Shown: positions 1 through 10,754 of the stretch, piece by piece | How the letters are laid out: each line of letters begins with the position of its first letter | Position numbering within the stretch: position 1 is the first letter of the stretch | Assembly (NCBI GenBank): GCA_012295275.1 | Contig: CM022675.1 | Coordinates: forward strand, 14,723,463-14,787,462 | Origin: Chrysomallon squamiferum | Lineage: Eukaryota > Mollusca > Gastropoda > Neomphalida > Peltospiridae | DNA length: 64,000 nucleotides | Direction: 5' to 3' | The notes under the pieces: model-generated | Database searches by the model: none | What the model saw: only the letters and a program-made list of their open reading frames with translations | Told to the model about the DNA's origin: nothing | Translations under genes and position numbers: made by a program

Positions 1-167
1 AGAATAAAGGTTAGTTTTTACCATATATTTCAGAAGGTGACTGAGTGAAATTTTTTTTGAACACTACTTAATGTTCCAGTTTGACACAGGAGGCTGACAG
101 TTGACACACGGATCAGTTTAACACTGCCTGTTGTTTACTGTTGTTGGTTAGAGTACGCGCGTGTTAA

Positions 168-1610
168 TTGCTTATGAATACCCCTTCACAATGGATAAAT
201 TTGTTAAAAGGAAGGATTAGTGACGGGTGTGAGGTTGAAACAGAACATACAATGAAGCCCACAAAATCCAGCACAAAAAAGGCAAAAGTTCACCATAATA
301 GACGGTATTGTGATGATTATTTGAAGTTTGGATTTTCTTGGTCAGGAGATGTTGCTCAACTATGTCCATTATGTATAGTTTGTGGTGAAAAAATGGCCAA
401 TGAATCCATGATACCAAATAAATTACAAAGACATTTCACGACGAAACATTCCTACCTACAAGATAAAGATCTGAATTATTTTCAAAGACTGTTACGACAG
501 CAATCAAAGCAATGCAATGTTTTTCAGAAAACAATGACCGTGTCTGAATGGGCTCAACTTGCTTCAATTGAGGTAGCTGAAATAATAACAATGAAATCCA
601 AATCCCACACTCTTGCTGAGTCAGTTATCCTTCCCGCTTGTAAAAAGATGGTGAAATCCATGTTAGGCGAAACAGCTGAAATTTTTTTTAGTAAAATTCC
701 GCTTTCAAATGATACAATACACAGGAGAATTGTAGATTTATCTGAAAACATTGAAACTAATGTTCAGAAAAAACGAAGGATCTAAATTTGCTTTAATAGT
801 TGACGAATTGACTGATATCAGTAACAGTGCTCAATTGCTTGTATTTGTTCATTTCATTAATGATGATGAAATAATCAATCAGTATTTTTTGATAAAGAAA
901 AGCACGAAAGATTTTGTAAATATCTTCGATGTGAATTTTGGATGGCCAAAATGGAATATTTAACGGAAATATTTGGTCAGCTTAATATTGTGAACAGTAG
1001 TATGCAAGTTCAAAACAAAAATATTCTAACTTCGACAGATAAGTTGGTTGCCCTTAAAAAGAAAATTATTTGGAAAAACAGAGCAAAGTTGGGTGAGTTT
1101 GATATGTTTCCTACAATGCGTACTAACTGCACTAAAGAAATGATCCCTATCATGGTTGAGCATCTGACAGCACTCGAAGAAAACATCGACCACTACTTTC
1201 CGTCGCTGTACACTGAAAAGTACGACTGGGTTCGTAATCCTTTTGTAGATGTTCCTTCTAATATTGGGTTTAAATTATGCGAAGAAGAAGAATTGGCTAC
1301 CATTTCAAGTGACCGCAGTCTTAAAATAAAGCATTCTGAGGTAGATATCGACACGTTTTGGATTTCAATACAAAAGGAATTTCCCGCATTAGCTGAAAAA
1401 GCCCTGTTCTTTTACAATTCTCTACTTCTTATTTGGGCTTTTCAACCTTAAATAATATAAAAAATAAGAAGAGAGAAAGACTACATTCCACTGAAGAAGA
1501 AATGAGAGTTTGCTTATCGCACATACGACCAAATATTCAAGAAGTCATAAGCAACACCAGGCACAAGTTTCACACTAGGTTAAGTGGCAATTCTGGGACA
1601 CTACCATAAT
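168..1610 (+). pseudogene. hAT-family transposase remnant (ZBED5-like)
   Basis: Degraded DNA-transposon transposase of the hAT superfamily, which cuts and pastes the element. The first 205 codons are open and hold a BED-type zinc finger: a CxxC pair in CIVCGEK-like context followed by HFTTKH about 20 residues on. After a frameshift near 780 comes a catalytic-core piece with an IVDELTDIS motif, which in ZBED5-like proteins carries an acidic catalytic residue. A large part of the core is missing between about 960 and 1000. The stretch 1040-1450 matches the conserved C-terminal half (FDMFP, HYFPSLY, WVRNPF, FWISIQKEFP). The hATC dimerisation region continues in another frame to about 1605 ([15 protein letters not shown]). 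Frameshifts and the internal deletion make it inactive. Related proteins have been domesticated in vertebrates, but nothing here suggests that. Confidence 0.85.
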
Positions 1611-1727
1611 AAACTGTATCAGACAAGTCCATGTATTTTTTAATTTATTTTACGATTTCGTCATATAATATTTAAAATTATTACTGTGTCGCGACAGTTT
1701 CATGCGCTCGTAGGTATGTCGAGAGTA

Positions 1728-1748
1728 AAAAAAGGTTGAGAAACACTG
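1728..1748 (+). repeat. 3' terminal inverted repeat of the hAT element
   Basis: The stretch ending GGTTGAGAAACACTG is, read on the other strand, CAGTGTTTCTCAACC, the typical terminus of hAT elements of the Charlie/Buster kind. It lies 120-140 bp after the hATC-coding remnant, where the element's right end is expected. No matching left terminus was found in bases 1-167, so the left end looks truncated or diverged. Confidence 0.7.
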
Positions 1749-2029
1749 CTGTAGGGCATGTAAACGATGTGAGATATGGGCTGTGCTACCTTCATGAAGT
1801 GGAATGGCTACCACAAGATGTCACACTTCATAAAGTTACGTTTGGTTACGTGATCAATGTGCTAATGATGGGTCACATTCAACTGCATTAGATGCCCTGT
1901 GACAAAAATGTAATTCTGGGGCCTTTTTCTGGGATTTGAAACAAAAAAGAATCACATATAATTGTTGGAATTGGGGTGTTTATAAATGTTTATTGCAAAA
2001 TTGCGAAAATGGCAATGGTTGATTTAATA
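1749..2029. other. spacer, no feature seen
   Basis: AT-rich sequence between the hAT right end and the first gypsy gag remnant. It may contain leader or LTR sequence of the gypsy element, but no terminal repeat or primer-binding site is recognisable. Confidence 0.4.
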
Positions 2030-2560
2030 TGTCAGAAGCATACAGATTGGTACCAATATCTGAAGAGGGACAGACTGATAAATTTTGTCTGCTATTCGAG
2101 CGAACTGCCAAAAGGTTAGAGTGATCTGAAACAAAGTGGGTATTGTTAGCCATGTTGAGATTTACAGGTAAAACTAGTGAGGCATATAATTCTCTGAGTG
2201 CAAGACAGCATGAGTTGGCTAAGGCAGCAGTCTTACAAATATATGAATTATGTTCAGTAGAACAATGATTAATGTGAATTATAGAAACTGAAGGTCAATG
2301 TTATGTAGACTTTTTGCCAGAAAAAAAGAGAAAAAAAAGAATTGTTTGATAAATGGAAAGGATCACAATAGGTTGAGGTTTATGAAGGCTTACAGGAATT
2401 GTTAAAAGGATACAATGCCATTCCCCTCACTGAGAAAGCCAAACAAATGCTAGCAATTACTCAAGATTGACTCTACCAATTTCATGCGGTCCCATTTGGC
2501 TTGAAAATGGCAGCAGCCATATTTATGTGACTAATGGATACATTTAAAATTGCATTAATG
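2030..2560 (+). pseudogene. Gmr1-like Ty3/gypsy gag remnant joined to a short RT piece
   Basis: From an ATG at 2030 the frame reads like the gag of Gmr1-like gypsy elements, the structural protein that packages the RNA. Motifs are KWVLLAMLRFTGKTSEAYNSL and, after stops, CYVDFLPEKK and LFDKWKGSQ. Stops and frameshifts interrupt it. Near 2450-2555 the frame jumps to a reverse-transcriptase piece (LYQFHAVPFGLKMAAAIF), so most of pol before it is deleted. The matching RNase H piece lies at 3850-4123 beyond a MULE remnant, so the MULE probably inserted into this gypsy copy. No LTR was identified here. Confidence 0.75.
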
Positions 2561-2561
2561 A

Positions 2562-3680
2562 AGAAACCACATATTGGAAATGCACCAAACAAGCGTGAGT
2601 TGGCAAGATCACCACAGTGCTGGTTTTGTTAGAAACAGCTTTGGTTATGACCATCCTCCAAATAATGAAACTACTGTCATGTTTGTTAAGAGCATGATCC
2701 GAAATAACACCTATGCAACAAACCTTCAAATCCAAGCTGATGAAGGAAGATGAACAAGACATCCCAGAAATCCCCACTTTTCCTAGTCTCAACAGTTCCA
2801 TGTACCTATGGACAAACCACTATACCTACTCCCGCAAAGACACTCCAAGGACCATGGTTGCAAACACATGATGGGAAGAGATTTTTGTATTCAGTGATGG
2901 TGATGCAGATAAGATGGTAGTCTTCTCTACCAAAAATCAACTTCTTGGAGAAGTGGATAAGATCTATATGGATGGTACCTTCTCCTGCTGTCCACTGCTC
3001 CACAACCATAAAGATGACCAAACCTACGCACTGTGTATGCCTTGCTACCAGACCAATTAACTAACAACTAAGTCTGAAAACATAAAGACCCGCCAGGTTC
3101 AGCACCTGTTCAACCGAATGCTGGATCCCAATTGTATACAGACTTCGAAATGGCAGCTATCCATGCAGTGGGACAGTAGTTTCCTAATGCAGACATCAAA
3201 GGCTGCACATTCCACTATGCACAGGACCCAACAGGCAGGCCTAGCCAAACAGTACAAGAATGACGATGCCATGAAAACCTAGGTGAGAAGATCTGCGGGT
3301 CTGCCATTACTTCCGATGAATGAGGTCCAGAGCAGTGGAAACCATTCCAGTAGTACACTGGAGCTGCTGAATTCAATGATCATTTCGTGACAACATGGTG
3401 GATGATGATGCAATATTTTCTCTTCACATGTGGAATCACTTTACCAAGGCTGGCCCAAGAATGAACAACAGTATGGAAGGTTTCCATTTGTGAGTTAACA
3501 AACTGTTTCCTCATCGACATCCAACCATATACAGTTTTGTGGACTTGAGAATTGCCAAAGAGCAAAGTTGGTGAGGTTGAATGCTGGAGCTGCACCACCA
3601 CTGAGGAAGAGAGTCTACTGGGTTCTCAACAACAGACTCCTACAGTACCTGGACACCACTAGTCACCTCATAAAGCTATA
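2562..3680 (+). pseudogene. MULE-type transposase remnant
   Basis: Remnant of a Mutator-like (MULE) transposase. Around 2890-3060 the frame reads FSDGDADKMVVFS, then KIYMDGTF and CPLLHNHKDDQTYALCM. The DGTF core is typical of the MULE domain and holds its first catalytic Asp. Downstream pieces in shifted frames include CIQTDFEMAAIHAV with GCTFHYAQ (about 3130-3225) and a C-terminal region, MWNHFTKAGPRMNNSMEGFH, then VNKLFPHRHPTIYSFVDL (about 3428-3545). These match the order of FLYWCH/MULE proteins common in invertebrate genomes. Many stops and frameshifts make it dead. It separates two pieces of one gypsy element. Confidence 0.8.
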
Positions 3681-3849
3681 GTGATTGCTTTCTGGGAAAT
3701 ATATATTTTTTTAGATGAATGCCTTCTTTTTTAATTATTTACATTCACTACAGGCAGATGCGATAACTGATATCCATACTATCTATACAATAATTATTGG
3801 TTTCCAAATGACCTGGAACTGTTCATTATAATGACTGAGGTAAAAATAT

Positions 3850-4123
3850 GCATGTCAAAAAGACCACTGAACAACATTTAGCAGTTCAACCAGTTGGGAA
3901 TTTGACCAAATAGGAGTAAGTTGTCATCAGCTGAACTATTCCACATTTCCAAATCTATCTGAAGTCTTTACTGACCACAACCCTTTGACCTTCATACATC
4001 TGATGAAGGACAATAACCTGAGTATTTCGGTGGAGTCTCCTATTCCAAAAGTACTCCATTACCATTCACCATATAAGTGGGAAGTCAAATGTTATTTCAG
4101 ATGCTTTCTCAAAGAGTTTATCT
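3850..4123 (+). pseudogene. gypsy pol remnant, RNase H region
   Basis: The sequence reads EVFTDHNPLTFIHLMKDNN in one frame and, after a shift, GKSNVISDAFSK. In Ty3/gypsy pol these are the TDHNPL block of RNase H and the NV(I/V)ADALSR block that closes it. It is probably the continuation of the gag/RT remnant at 2030-2560. The reading is broken at 4123 by the hAT MITE that follows. Confidence 0.75.
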
Positions 4124-4409
4124 CAGAGGTGGGCAAACTATGGCCTGCGATATTTTATCTGGCCTGTCAGGAATTTTACAAACAATAAACCTATAACATT
4201 TTTAAATTTGTAGTCTTCATTTCACTGATTTTTTTCACCTGCAATACTTAATTGGTACCATCAGTGTTGAGTTGTTTTTAATGTAACAGATTCCATGTGT
4301 ATTTTTTATGCTTTATGGTCATTCCTTTTCCACCTCATAATGGTGTGGCTCACTTGTCAGTTTCAAAAACTCAATGTGGCCATTGTGCCAAAACGTTTGC
4401 CCACCCCTG
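4124..4409 (+). mobile_element. 286-bp non-autonomous hAT element (MITE) with 8-bp target duplication
   Basis: The element begins CAGAGGTGGGCAAACTATGG and ends GTTTGCCCACCCCTG, inverted terminal repeats of about 16 bp with one mismatch. It is flanked by a perfect 8-bp duplication, GTTTATCT, at 4116-4123 and 4410-4417. Eight-bp duplications and CAG...CTG ends are diagnostic of hAT transposition. There is no transposase inside, so it depended on another element. It sits in the tail of the gypsy RNase H remnant and is therefore younger than that copy. The perfect duplication suggests it is not very old. Confidence 0.93.
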
Positions 4410-4417
4410 GTTTATCT

Positions 4418-5187
4418 AGAGAGCTATGGTGTGTTAGATGATAGCATGGGGAGAGTTTCAGCTGTGGCTCTACTATGGTGGGGACTGAAAAGGCTTGATG
4501 CGCTGTAACTATCACTGCTGACATATCAGAGGAGTTATCACTTGTCTTTGAGGAAGATGAAGAAAGGAGGTAAGATTGTTTTTAGGCAGTTTCCAAAAAA
4601 TTAATGCACTCATGTCATGAAAAGCCGTAATGCAGAATGATGAAGATCTGGAATTCTTGCATTGCAATGGCCAATATCTCCTTGGACTTGCAACTGCTGT
4701 AGACTGAGTCTTCAAATTGATGCAAAACAACAACAGTCCCAAAGGCAGAGAATGTTTAATGAAGTCTGATGGTTCCATGAAAACACATTCAGCTACCAGA
4801 CTCATTTGTGAAGCATGTCACTGCCTTGGATAGAGGGGATGAGAAATTTGCATGCAGGAAAAATTGGCTTGCATATGGCATGATAAACCAGTTGAAGTCT
4901 GAAATACATCCTTTAAAGATAACAGATTCAACAACATTTTTGAAGCCAGTGCACCTCGCCTCTTTCATTGCCAGGAAATCCATGGTTTCTTTGAGTCCTA
5001 CAAGTACAGGTCAACACTGGCTGAAGTCTCCATTACCTCCATTTCTATACCTATGTGGTCATGATGCACTAGTTCCTGAAAAGGTAAATCGTATTTTTAT
5101 GTAGTCACGATAGTGCATTAACTATTAATTTAATACTGATCTAGTCTAGGTGGGCACTTTGTTACATAACCCCTCCTAGCAACAGCC
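4418..5187. other. unassigned stretch with possible decayed coding sequence
   Basis: Composition is less AT-rich than the surrounding spacers, and 4808-5104 (+) is open for 98 codons. I do not recognise a protein family in it and the flanking frames are broken. It may be the inside of another old transposon. Confidence 0.3.
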
Positions 5188-5441
5188 CCTCTAATACATA
5201 ACTAGACCATGTGCAGGCCATATGGCCAGTACTTACATAATACATCCACTAGTTCTGTTTACTACTAGGGTATTGTCTGCAATCTGGCGACAGCAAGTCT
5301 GACCATCTTAGAAAATATGCTGTCAGGGTTGCTGTGGAAATATCACTTGTAGGTATTTGGTACTGCCTTATACCCCAAAGCGATATTCTAAATTGTAATA
5401 AATAGAGAGAATTTAGAGTGAAACATGGGGAGAGACATCAG
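5188..5441 (+). repeat. unclassified 250-bp dispersed repeat, copy 1
   Basis: This stretch is repeated at 28604-28856 with only scattered mismatches (roughly 95% identity by eye). It starts CTCTAATACA and ends GAGAGACATCAG. It contains GGCCATATGGCC, a perfect 12-bp palindrome, and CTGGCGACAGCA, which resembles an LTR-element primer-binding region. It could be an LTR plus leader of a retroelement or another short repeat. There is no coding potential. Confidence 0.8.
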
Positions 5442-6263
5442 GACAGCGCCGGGTAATGTTAGTCCAACAGGACTTAGTGATTATATATTTTCTGCTCTGT
5501 TGTATAACCTTGATGTGATTGATTTGACTTGAAATGTTTTATTCCTGTGTTATACCAATATTATTAAGATTAAGTAAATTGTAGGCTTTACTGTCTAAAA
5601 TTATTAAAGCTTAGCCAGTCATCCTAGAGGACTTAGGTAAAGCTTAGGTTATTGTCTTTATTGTGATAGGTACCAGTAATAATTCTGTATTACAAGGTTA
5701 CTGAATGAGTATTTAAGGGTTAATTAAAAATTAACCAGTTAGGAATAGAGTTGTATTTCCTTTATTAAGTTCACCTGGCTGCGTTTCTCAATTATCACTC
5801 GTGTATGTGTGGTATCACGGTGAAGTGATTAGAATATTGTGTAAACTAGACACCTATTGATTAACTAATTAAGTGAGTAGTTCTGGGTTGTTATTATTAC
5901 TGTTGTTGTTAGATATTTAACTGTGGCAAATATATTTGTCAGCTTAGAGTTAATACAGATTCCAAAGTGTATTGTGGTGTTTTCTAGTGAACTAAAGTGC
6001 TACATTATATATACTTTATATAAGATCTTATCTCTGATCATACCTCAGGTATCGAACTACCCAATAGAGAGAGATCTAATAGATATCCAGTTAGGAGAAA
6101 TATTTTGGATAATTGTCTTTTATTCAGTTACAGGTATTATAGGATCCCCGTGACAGTAACCAATAACTGAATAAATTCTTTCATACCCTTTTGTCTTTTC
6201 TGTGGTTGGGGTTTGAGAGTGATAGCAGAATTTATACAATACTAATATTGGTAATAAAAAAGA
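5442..6263. other. AT-rich spacer
   Basis: No coding, RNA or terminal-repeat signal that I can support. The short open frames are what AT-rich sequence gives by chance. Confidence 0.4.
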
Positions 6264-7150
6264 GTGAATAATTATTCATTTCTGTTCCTGTTTTTCAGGT
6301 GGACAATCTTCCAGTCACTGTCTGCAGGCTTTCTGGTTGTAGTCATTTGCCAGTTGATGGACCTCCTTCCAGATGGACACTATGCAGTCCAAGACCCTGT
6401 ACAGCATGCTAGGCTGACCAGTGTTGTTGGAGAACAGTATCTGGGGACTTGGACGTAAGCATGTTTAAGAGACGGAATGCTTTTGCACATCATTACACCA
6501 GCATCAACATGTTAAAAAAAAAGTCAAACTGGTTCTCCAACCTCACAGAACAGCTAAAAACAGCAACAAATTCCACAACTTCACAAGCAAAAGAATTTCT
6601 AAGGAAACAATGTTGATGAAATGATGTCACAACAGTGAGACATGAAGCTCTGACAGAAAACAAAGGAAGGCTGCAGCTGTAGAAGGACAATGACAGAAAA
6701 AAGAAACCATGATTGAGATGCTGTGGGCCCTCAGAGGACCCTGTAAAATAGGATATTAACCACCTTTTGAAAGCATATGCAAAGGTAACACCAGCTCTTG
6801 GCTCTCAAGGCTGAAGTCCAGTACCAGAAGCTTACTGAGGGTGAACTCACTTCTACTGAAAGCACTCTGAAATTGCCTGAGCCTATGGCCCGTCTCAAGC
6901 AGTTTCCTGGTGAAGAGTCTGAACAAAATGAACCACAGTTGTGGTCTATGAAGACGAATTCTACAAAGGAGAAATTCTGACCATTCTACATGACAAGAAT
7001 GCAACAGTCAATTTCACGAAAAGGTGTTGCATACAAGTGGCCACAAATAGACGACCAGGCAGTGGTGGAATCCAGATTTGTCATCCTGTCTGACTCAAAT
7101 ACATCAACAAATGGACGCATCTGGACCTCATTCTATTCATGCAAGGTTCA
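6264..7150 (+). pseudogene. possible unidentified coding remnant
   Basis: Several frames hold protein-like runs: LMDLLPDGHYAVQDPVQHAR near 6350-6410, a charged run at 6798-6980, and VVYEDEFYKGEILTILHD near 6940-6995. The last resembles the end of small Tudor-like or retroelement-associated domains. Frameshifts separate the runs and none is long. I do not recognise the family. It may be a decayed transposon gene. Confidence 0.3.
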
Positions 7151-7421
7151 GTGAATACACAAGCAGTTGTATTTCCTTTGTGAAAAGGCTTTCTTAGCTT
7201 ACAGGTGTACAAATATGTCATTTATATTGGAAATGAAATAACAGTTTTGACAAACTGTTGGTTGGCTGTTTTTATGGGGGTGGGATGAAATTTTTTTTTA
7301 ATACTAATGTTACATACCATTTGAAAGGTCTTTAAAAACTGTTGACAACTCTGGTTTAATTTTTTTCAGCTGGACCAAAACTGAAATCACAGTGTCTAGA
7401 ATATGTTTAGAATATTACTGA

Positions 7422-7443
7422 ACACACACACACACACACACAC
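7422..7443. repeat. (AC)n microsatellite
   Basis: Perfect AC dinucleotide run of about 22 bp. Confidence 0.9.
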
Positions 7444-7802
7444 AGGTCTGAAAAAAATTAAGTTTAACAAGTTGGCCCCAGCAGAGTTGTTGATTTTAAG
7501 TCTTTTGTATGAATTATTTTTCAAACTAGTTGGCCAAAATTCTTTTTCTGCTAGTTTGCCAAAATACGGTGAAAAACAGATCAGATACCTGGGTACCAAT
7601 TTGCACATATTTTATAGTTTATACCTACAGTATATGCAAATATATGTATCTGTAATAATCAACATCAGTGTTTCACGATTACACAGTCAGCAGGTCCACC
7701 AAATCACTAGACAGGAATAAGCCATATTTTAACACAGTTGTTAGCACTTGAAAGCTAACACCTCTTTTGTGCCTTGCCCCATGACAGGACTAGTAATAAA
7801 AG

Positions 7803-7821
7803 TTGGGGACTCACCTGGGAT
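7803..7821 (+). promoter_or_regulatory. possible primer-binding site of the gypsy element
   Basis: The stretch TTGGGGACTCACCTGGGAT resembles the proline-tRNA primer-binding site of many retroelements (about 14 of 18 positions by eye). It lies about 490 bp before the recognisable gag remnant, where a leader would be. No LTR end could be fixed just before it, so this is tentative. Confidence 0.3.
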
Positions 7822-8289
7822 CTTTTATTATTTGTTGTAAACATTCGTTTATTTTGCAACTTGTATAGTAACAGTTTATTTTCAGTATCTTCTTATGAAC
7901 AACATTAACATATTATGAAAGGATATCAATTGCTTGAATAATCCTAGTATTAATTTTGTCTAACGTGGTACAAGGGCAGAACTCGTGTTATTAGCAAAAA
8001 GTAAGAAAATTTTGATTGCGAAATGTGATAATTTTGTGGGTAAGCAACAGGTAACTGATAATGATAATGATGATGATGACCAGATAGGTGATGGTGGGGA
8101 GGAAATACTTAGAAACAAACCCCAGTATAGACATGCTTGCTAATGAGGAATTAACTACTGACCAGAGAATCAAGCTTAGAAGTTAGACAGAAAGAGAAAG
8201 ATGAATTCATATAGGCAGAAAAACAGTTGGATAAGATTTTGAATGTTACACGAGAATAAGATGGAGGAAACAGATAATTTCTGAATAAT

Positions 8290-8890
8290 GAGGCTTACCA
8301 GTCTGTACCTAATTTTGACAAATATGATATAGAGCGATTCTTTAAACATTTTGAATGGGTTCCTAAAGAACTCAACTGGCCTCAGGACATTTGGTTCCTT
8401 CTGACACAGAGTAGATCGAGAGGGAAAGGTAGCAAAGTTAGAGCAATTTATCTGATGAAAGTGCTAGGAATTATCCCCAGTTAAAAGATGCAATTTTAAG
8501 GGCACACCAGTTAACTAGCGAGGTGTACAGACAAATGTTTAGAAACCTTAGAAAAAACTAAACAGAAACATTTAGTGAGTTTATGTCAAAGAAGACTGGT
8601 TGTTTGATAAACAGGCTCACTTAAATGACACTCAGGCTAATTGTGAAAAATTGTGAGAATCGATTATTATAGAAGTTAAGAATTGTTTGTCAATTGGTGT
8701 ATGCGTACATTTAGAAGATCAAAAGGTGGTCACAGTACAGGGGGAAGCAATTAGTGCAGATATTATGTTTTGGTACATATAGCTCAGAATTATGCTATGG
8801 AAAAGCTCTGTATTCTAAGACAATAACTATAGTGGATCTATTAGTTAATAGGTCCTGTAATTCAAACTGGATCTAACTGGTTTCATTCCT
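8290..8890 (+). pseudogene. Gmr1-like Ty3/gypsy gag remnant
   Basis: Protein pieces in shifting frames match gag of Gmr1-like gypsy elements: FDKYDIERFFKHFEWVPKEL, ELNWPQDIWFLLTQSR, then FRNLRK-like and FMSKK-like segments, and VRVHLEDQKVVTVQGEAIS near 8700-8755. Order and spacing match an intact gag, but stops and frameshifts occur throughout. This is the 5' part of the element whose pol lies at 10755-12240; a MULE piece lies between them. Confidence 0.75.
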
Positions 8891-9109
8891 CAGGAAATGG
8901 GGGTCAACGGGTAAAACGACAAAAGGCAGCTCAAATGTTGGTAGCCCTTTGTCTGCAAATGCTGCATTGTTCAAATGGTGTCGGCCAGGGACGTCAACAA
9001 ATCTACTGTGTTTAGTACTGGGATGCAGAATAATAGAAGTCCCAGGATGTAGACATATCTAATTGTAATTTCTGCACTGCATTTACAAAATTCATGGACC
9101 GAGCTAAAA

Positions 9110-9665
9110 TGGACGCAACTCCAATTCCTAAGATTCACACTGATGAAATTCCCAATCTCAGGAAGAACCTAGATGGATTGTTAGCCGAGATTCCACATTT
9201 CAGTGCCGTCAAGACGATACTATACTGACAGCAAAACAAACCCTACCCTGACTACCTCAGACAAGACAGGATATCAATTTAAAAGGAGTGAGGTGATCCT
9301 TTTCTACACAGAGTTGAAGGAGGAGACCTAATACTGATCTTCACAACTGACAAGACCTTTCAGACTGATTTTGGAAGAATGGCCCGTAATTCTACTCAAA
9401 CTTTAGTTCTCAGTACACAACTGAGAGGGTATTTCTTCCACTACACTCAGTGTATTTGGTGCCATACACAAAGGTAGACCTGACAACAGAATATTCTGAG
9501 AATGATGAAATACAAAAAGTAGCAAGATGCACTTCAGCTCTTCCAACGGTTCCACTGGATAAAATTGAGGACAATTGGGCTGACAGTCCCCAAGGTACTC
9601 AGTTGACAACTATGCTACAAACATGTGGATAGAGGGACCATGGTCACCAGAAATGTAGAACCATT
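9110..9665 (+). pseudogene. MULE transposase C-terminal remnant
   Basis: Near 9500-9650 the frame reads LPTVPLDKIEDNWADS and, after a shift, NYATNMWIEGPWSPEM. In MULE/FLYWCH transposases the pattern (A/S)LPxxPLDxIEDxW followed by YxTxxWIxGP marks the C-terminal region just before the terminal WNH segment. The upstream part, 9110-9450, is coding-like but too broken to place. The fragment lies between gypsy gag and pol, so it probably inserted there. Confidence 0.6.
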
Positions 9666-9670
9666 CTTGC

Positions 9671-10750
9671 AGTGATAGTCACCGTACTAATAACCACTTG
9701 GAAGGATGGCATCATAAAATAAACAAAATTGTCCAAAATTGTGTAAAACGTCAGCAGTATGTAATGGAAGTAAAATTCCACCAACTCCGGCACGAAAACA
9801 CAAATACAGCACTATTGATGCCAGAATCTCTGTGGGTTTTTTTGTTGTTGTAAGAGTAGGCCATTCAGAAGGTTTGTTATTATTATCTCCATGATCCTTA
9901 ACCATTGCTCATGCCAAAATATTTATTTTATTTATTTATTCATATTGTAATACCCCCAATGTAAACAGCAATATGAATTCAGATTAAGCCCAATCAGTAC
10001 AGCTTTCGGGTGGGATATTTGACACATAGGATTGAACCTTCTTAGTGGACCCTTGAAGATGAATTCATTTTTGTATAAAAAAACCCACTTATTTTAAAGA
10101 AATATTTGTATACAAGACCATCTGCTTTTAACAATCTTTTATCATCAGAAAATATATAAATGTTAAAATCTTGAAAAATAAGTAATTTAATTTGTAACTA
10201 CATATATATATATAACAACAATATGCTTACACTTTTATTATCCTAATTCTTATGTTTAATCCCCCCCTCTGTATTTGTATACTGTAACTTATTATACAAC
10301 TGTTTCTGTTTTATAATTGTATTCTTGTCTGTTTTGGCAAATAAACTGAACTGAAATTGAATTGTAGTAACAGTAGTAGTAATAGCTGTAATACAGTATC
10401 TTTTGACTGCGCACACATCTATCAGGTAAAAAACAATGAGTACTGGGACATCGACATCATCATCACTGGTACATTTCAGCTTGTTCCACTAAGTACACAC
10501 AATTTTAAGATCATTTATACAAGTTGTCAACTTCGTGGGCCATAACTGTTCAAACCAATGCAATGTGGGTATTGCAAAATGACAAATCATGTGATAACAT
10601 GATAATCAGGAAGTTATGGGTTTGGTTCACACAGGTAGAAATCAGTGGGATGCATTAGATTAGATATATGTGTCACATAAAGCTAGGAAGGATAAACATG
10701 ATAAATATATTTCTCACAGTATGTTTTGTGATGTATTCGCCCTACATCAG
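9671..10750. other. spacer with a possible retroelement 3' tail
   Basis: Mostly AT-rich. Near 10335-10365 the sequence AATAAACTGAACTGAAATTG resembles the short-repeat 3' tails of some non-LTR retrotransposons, but no 3' coding region precedes it. Nothing else is recognisable. Confidence 0.35.
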
Positions 10751-10754
10751 TAGC

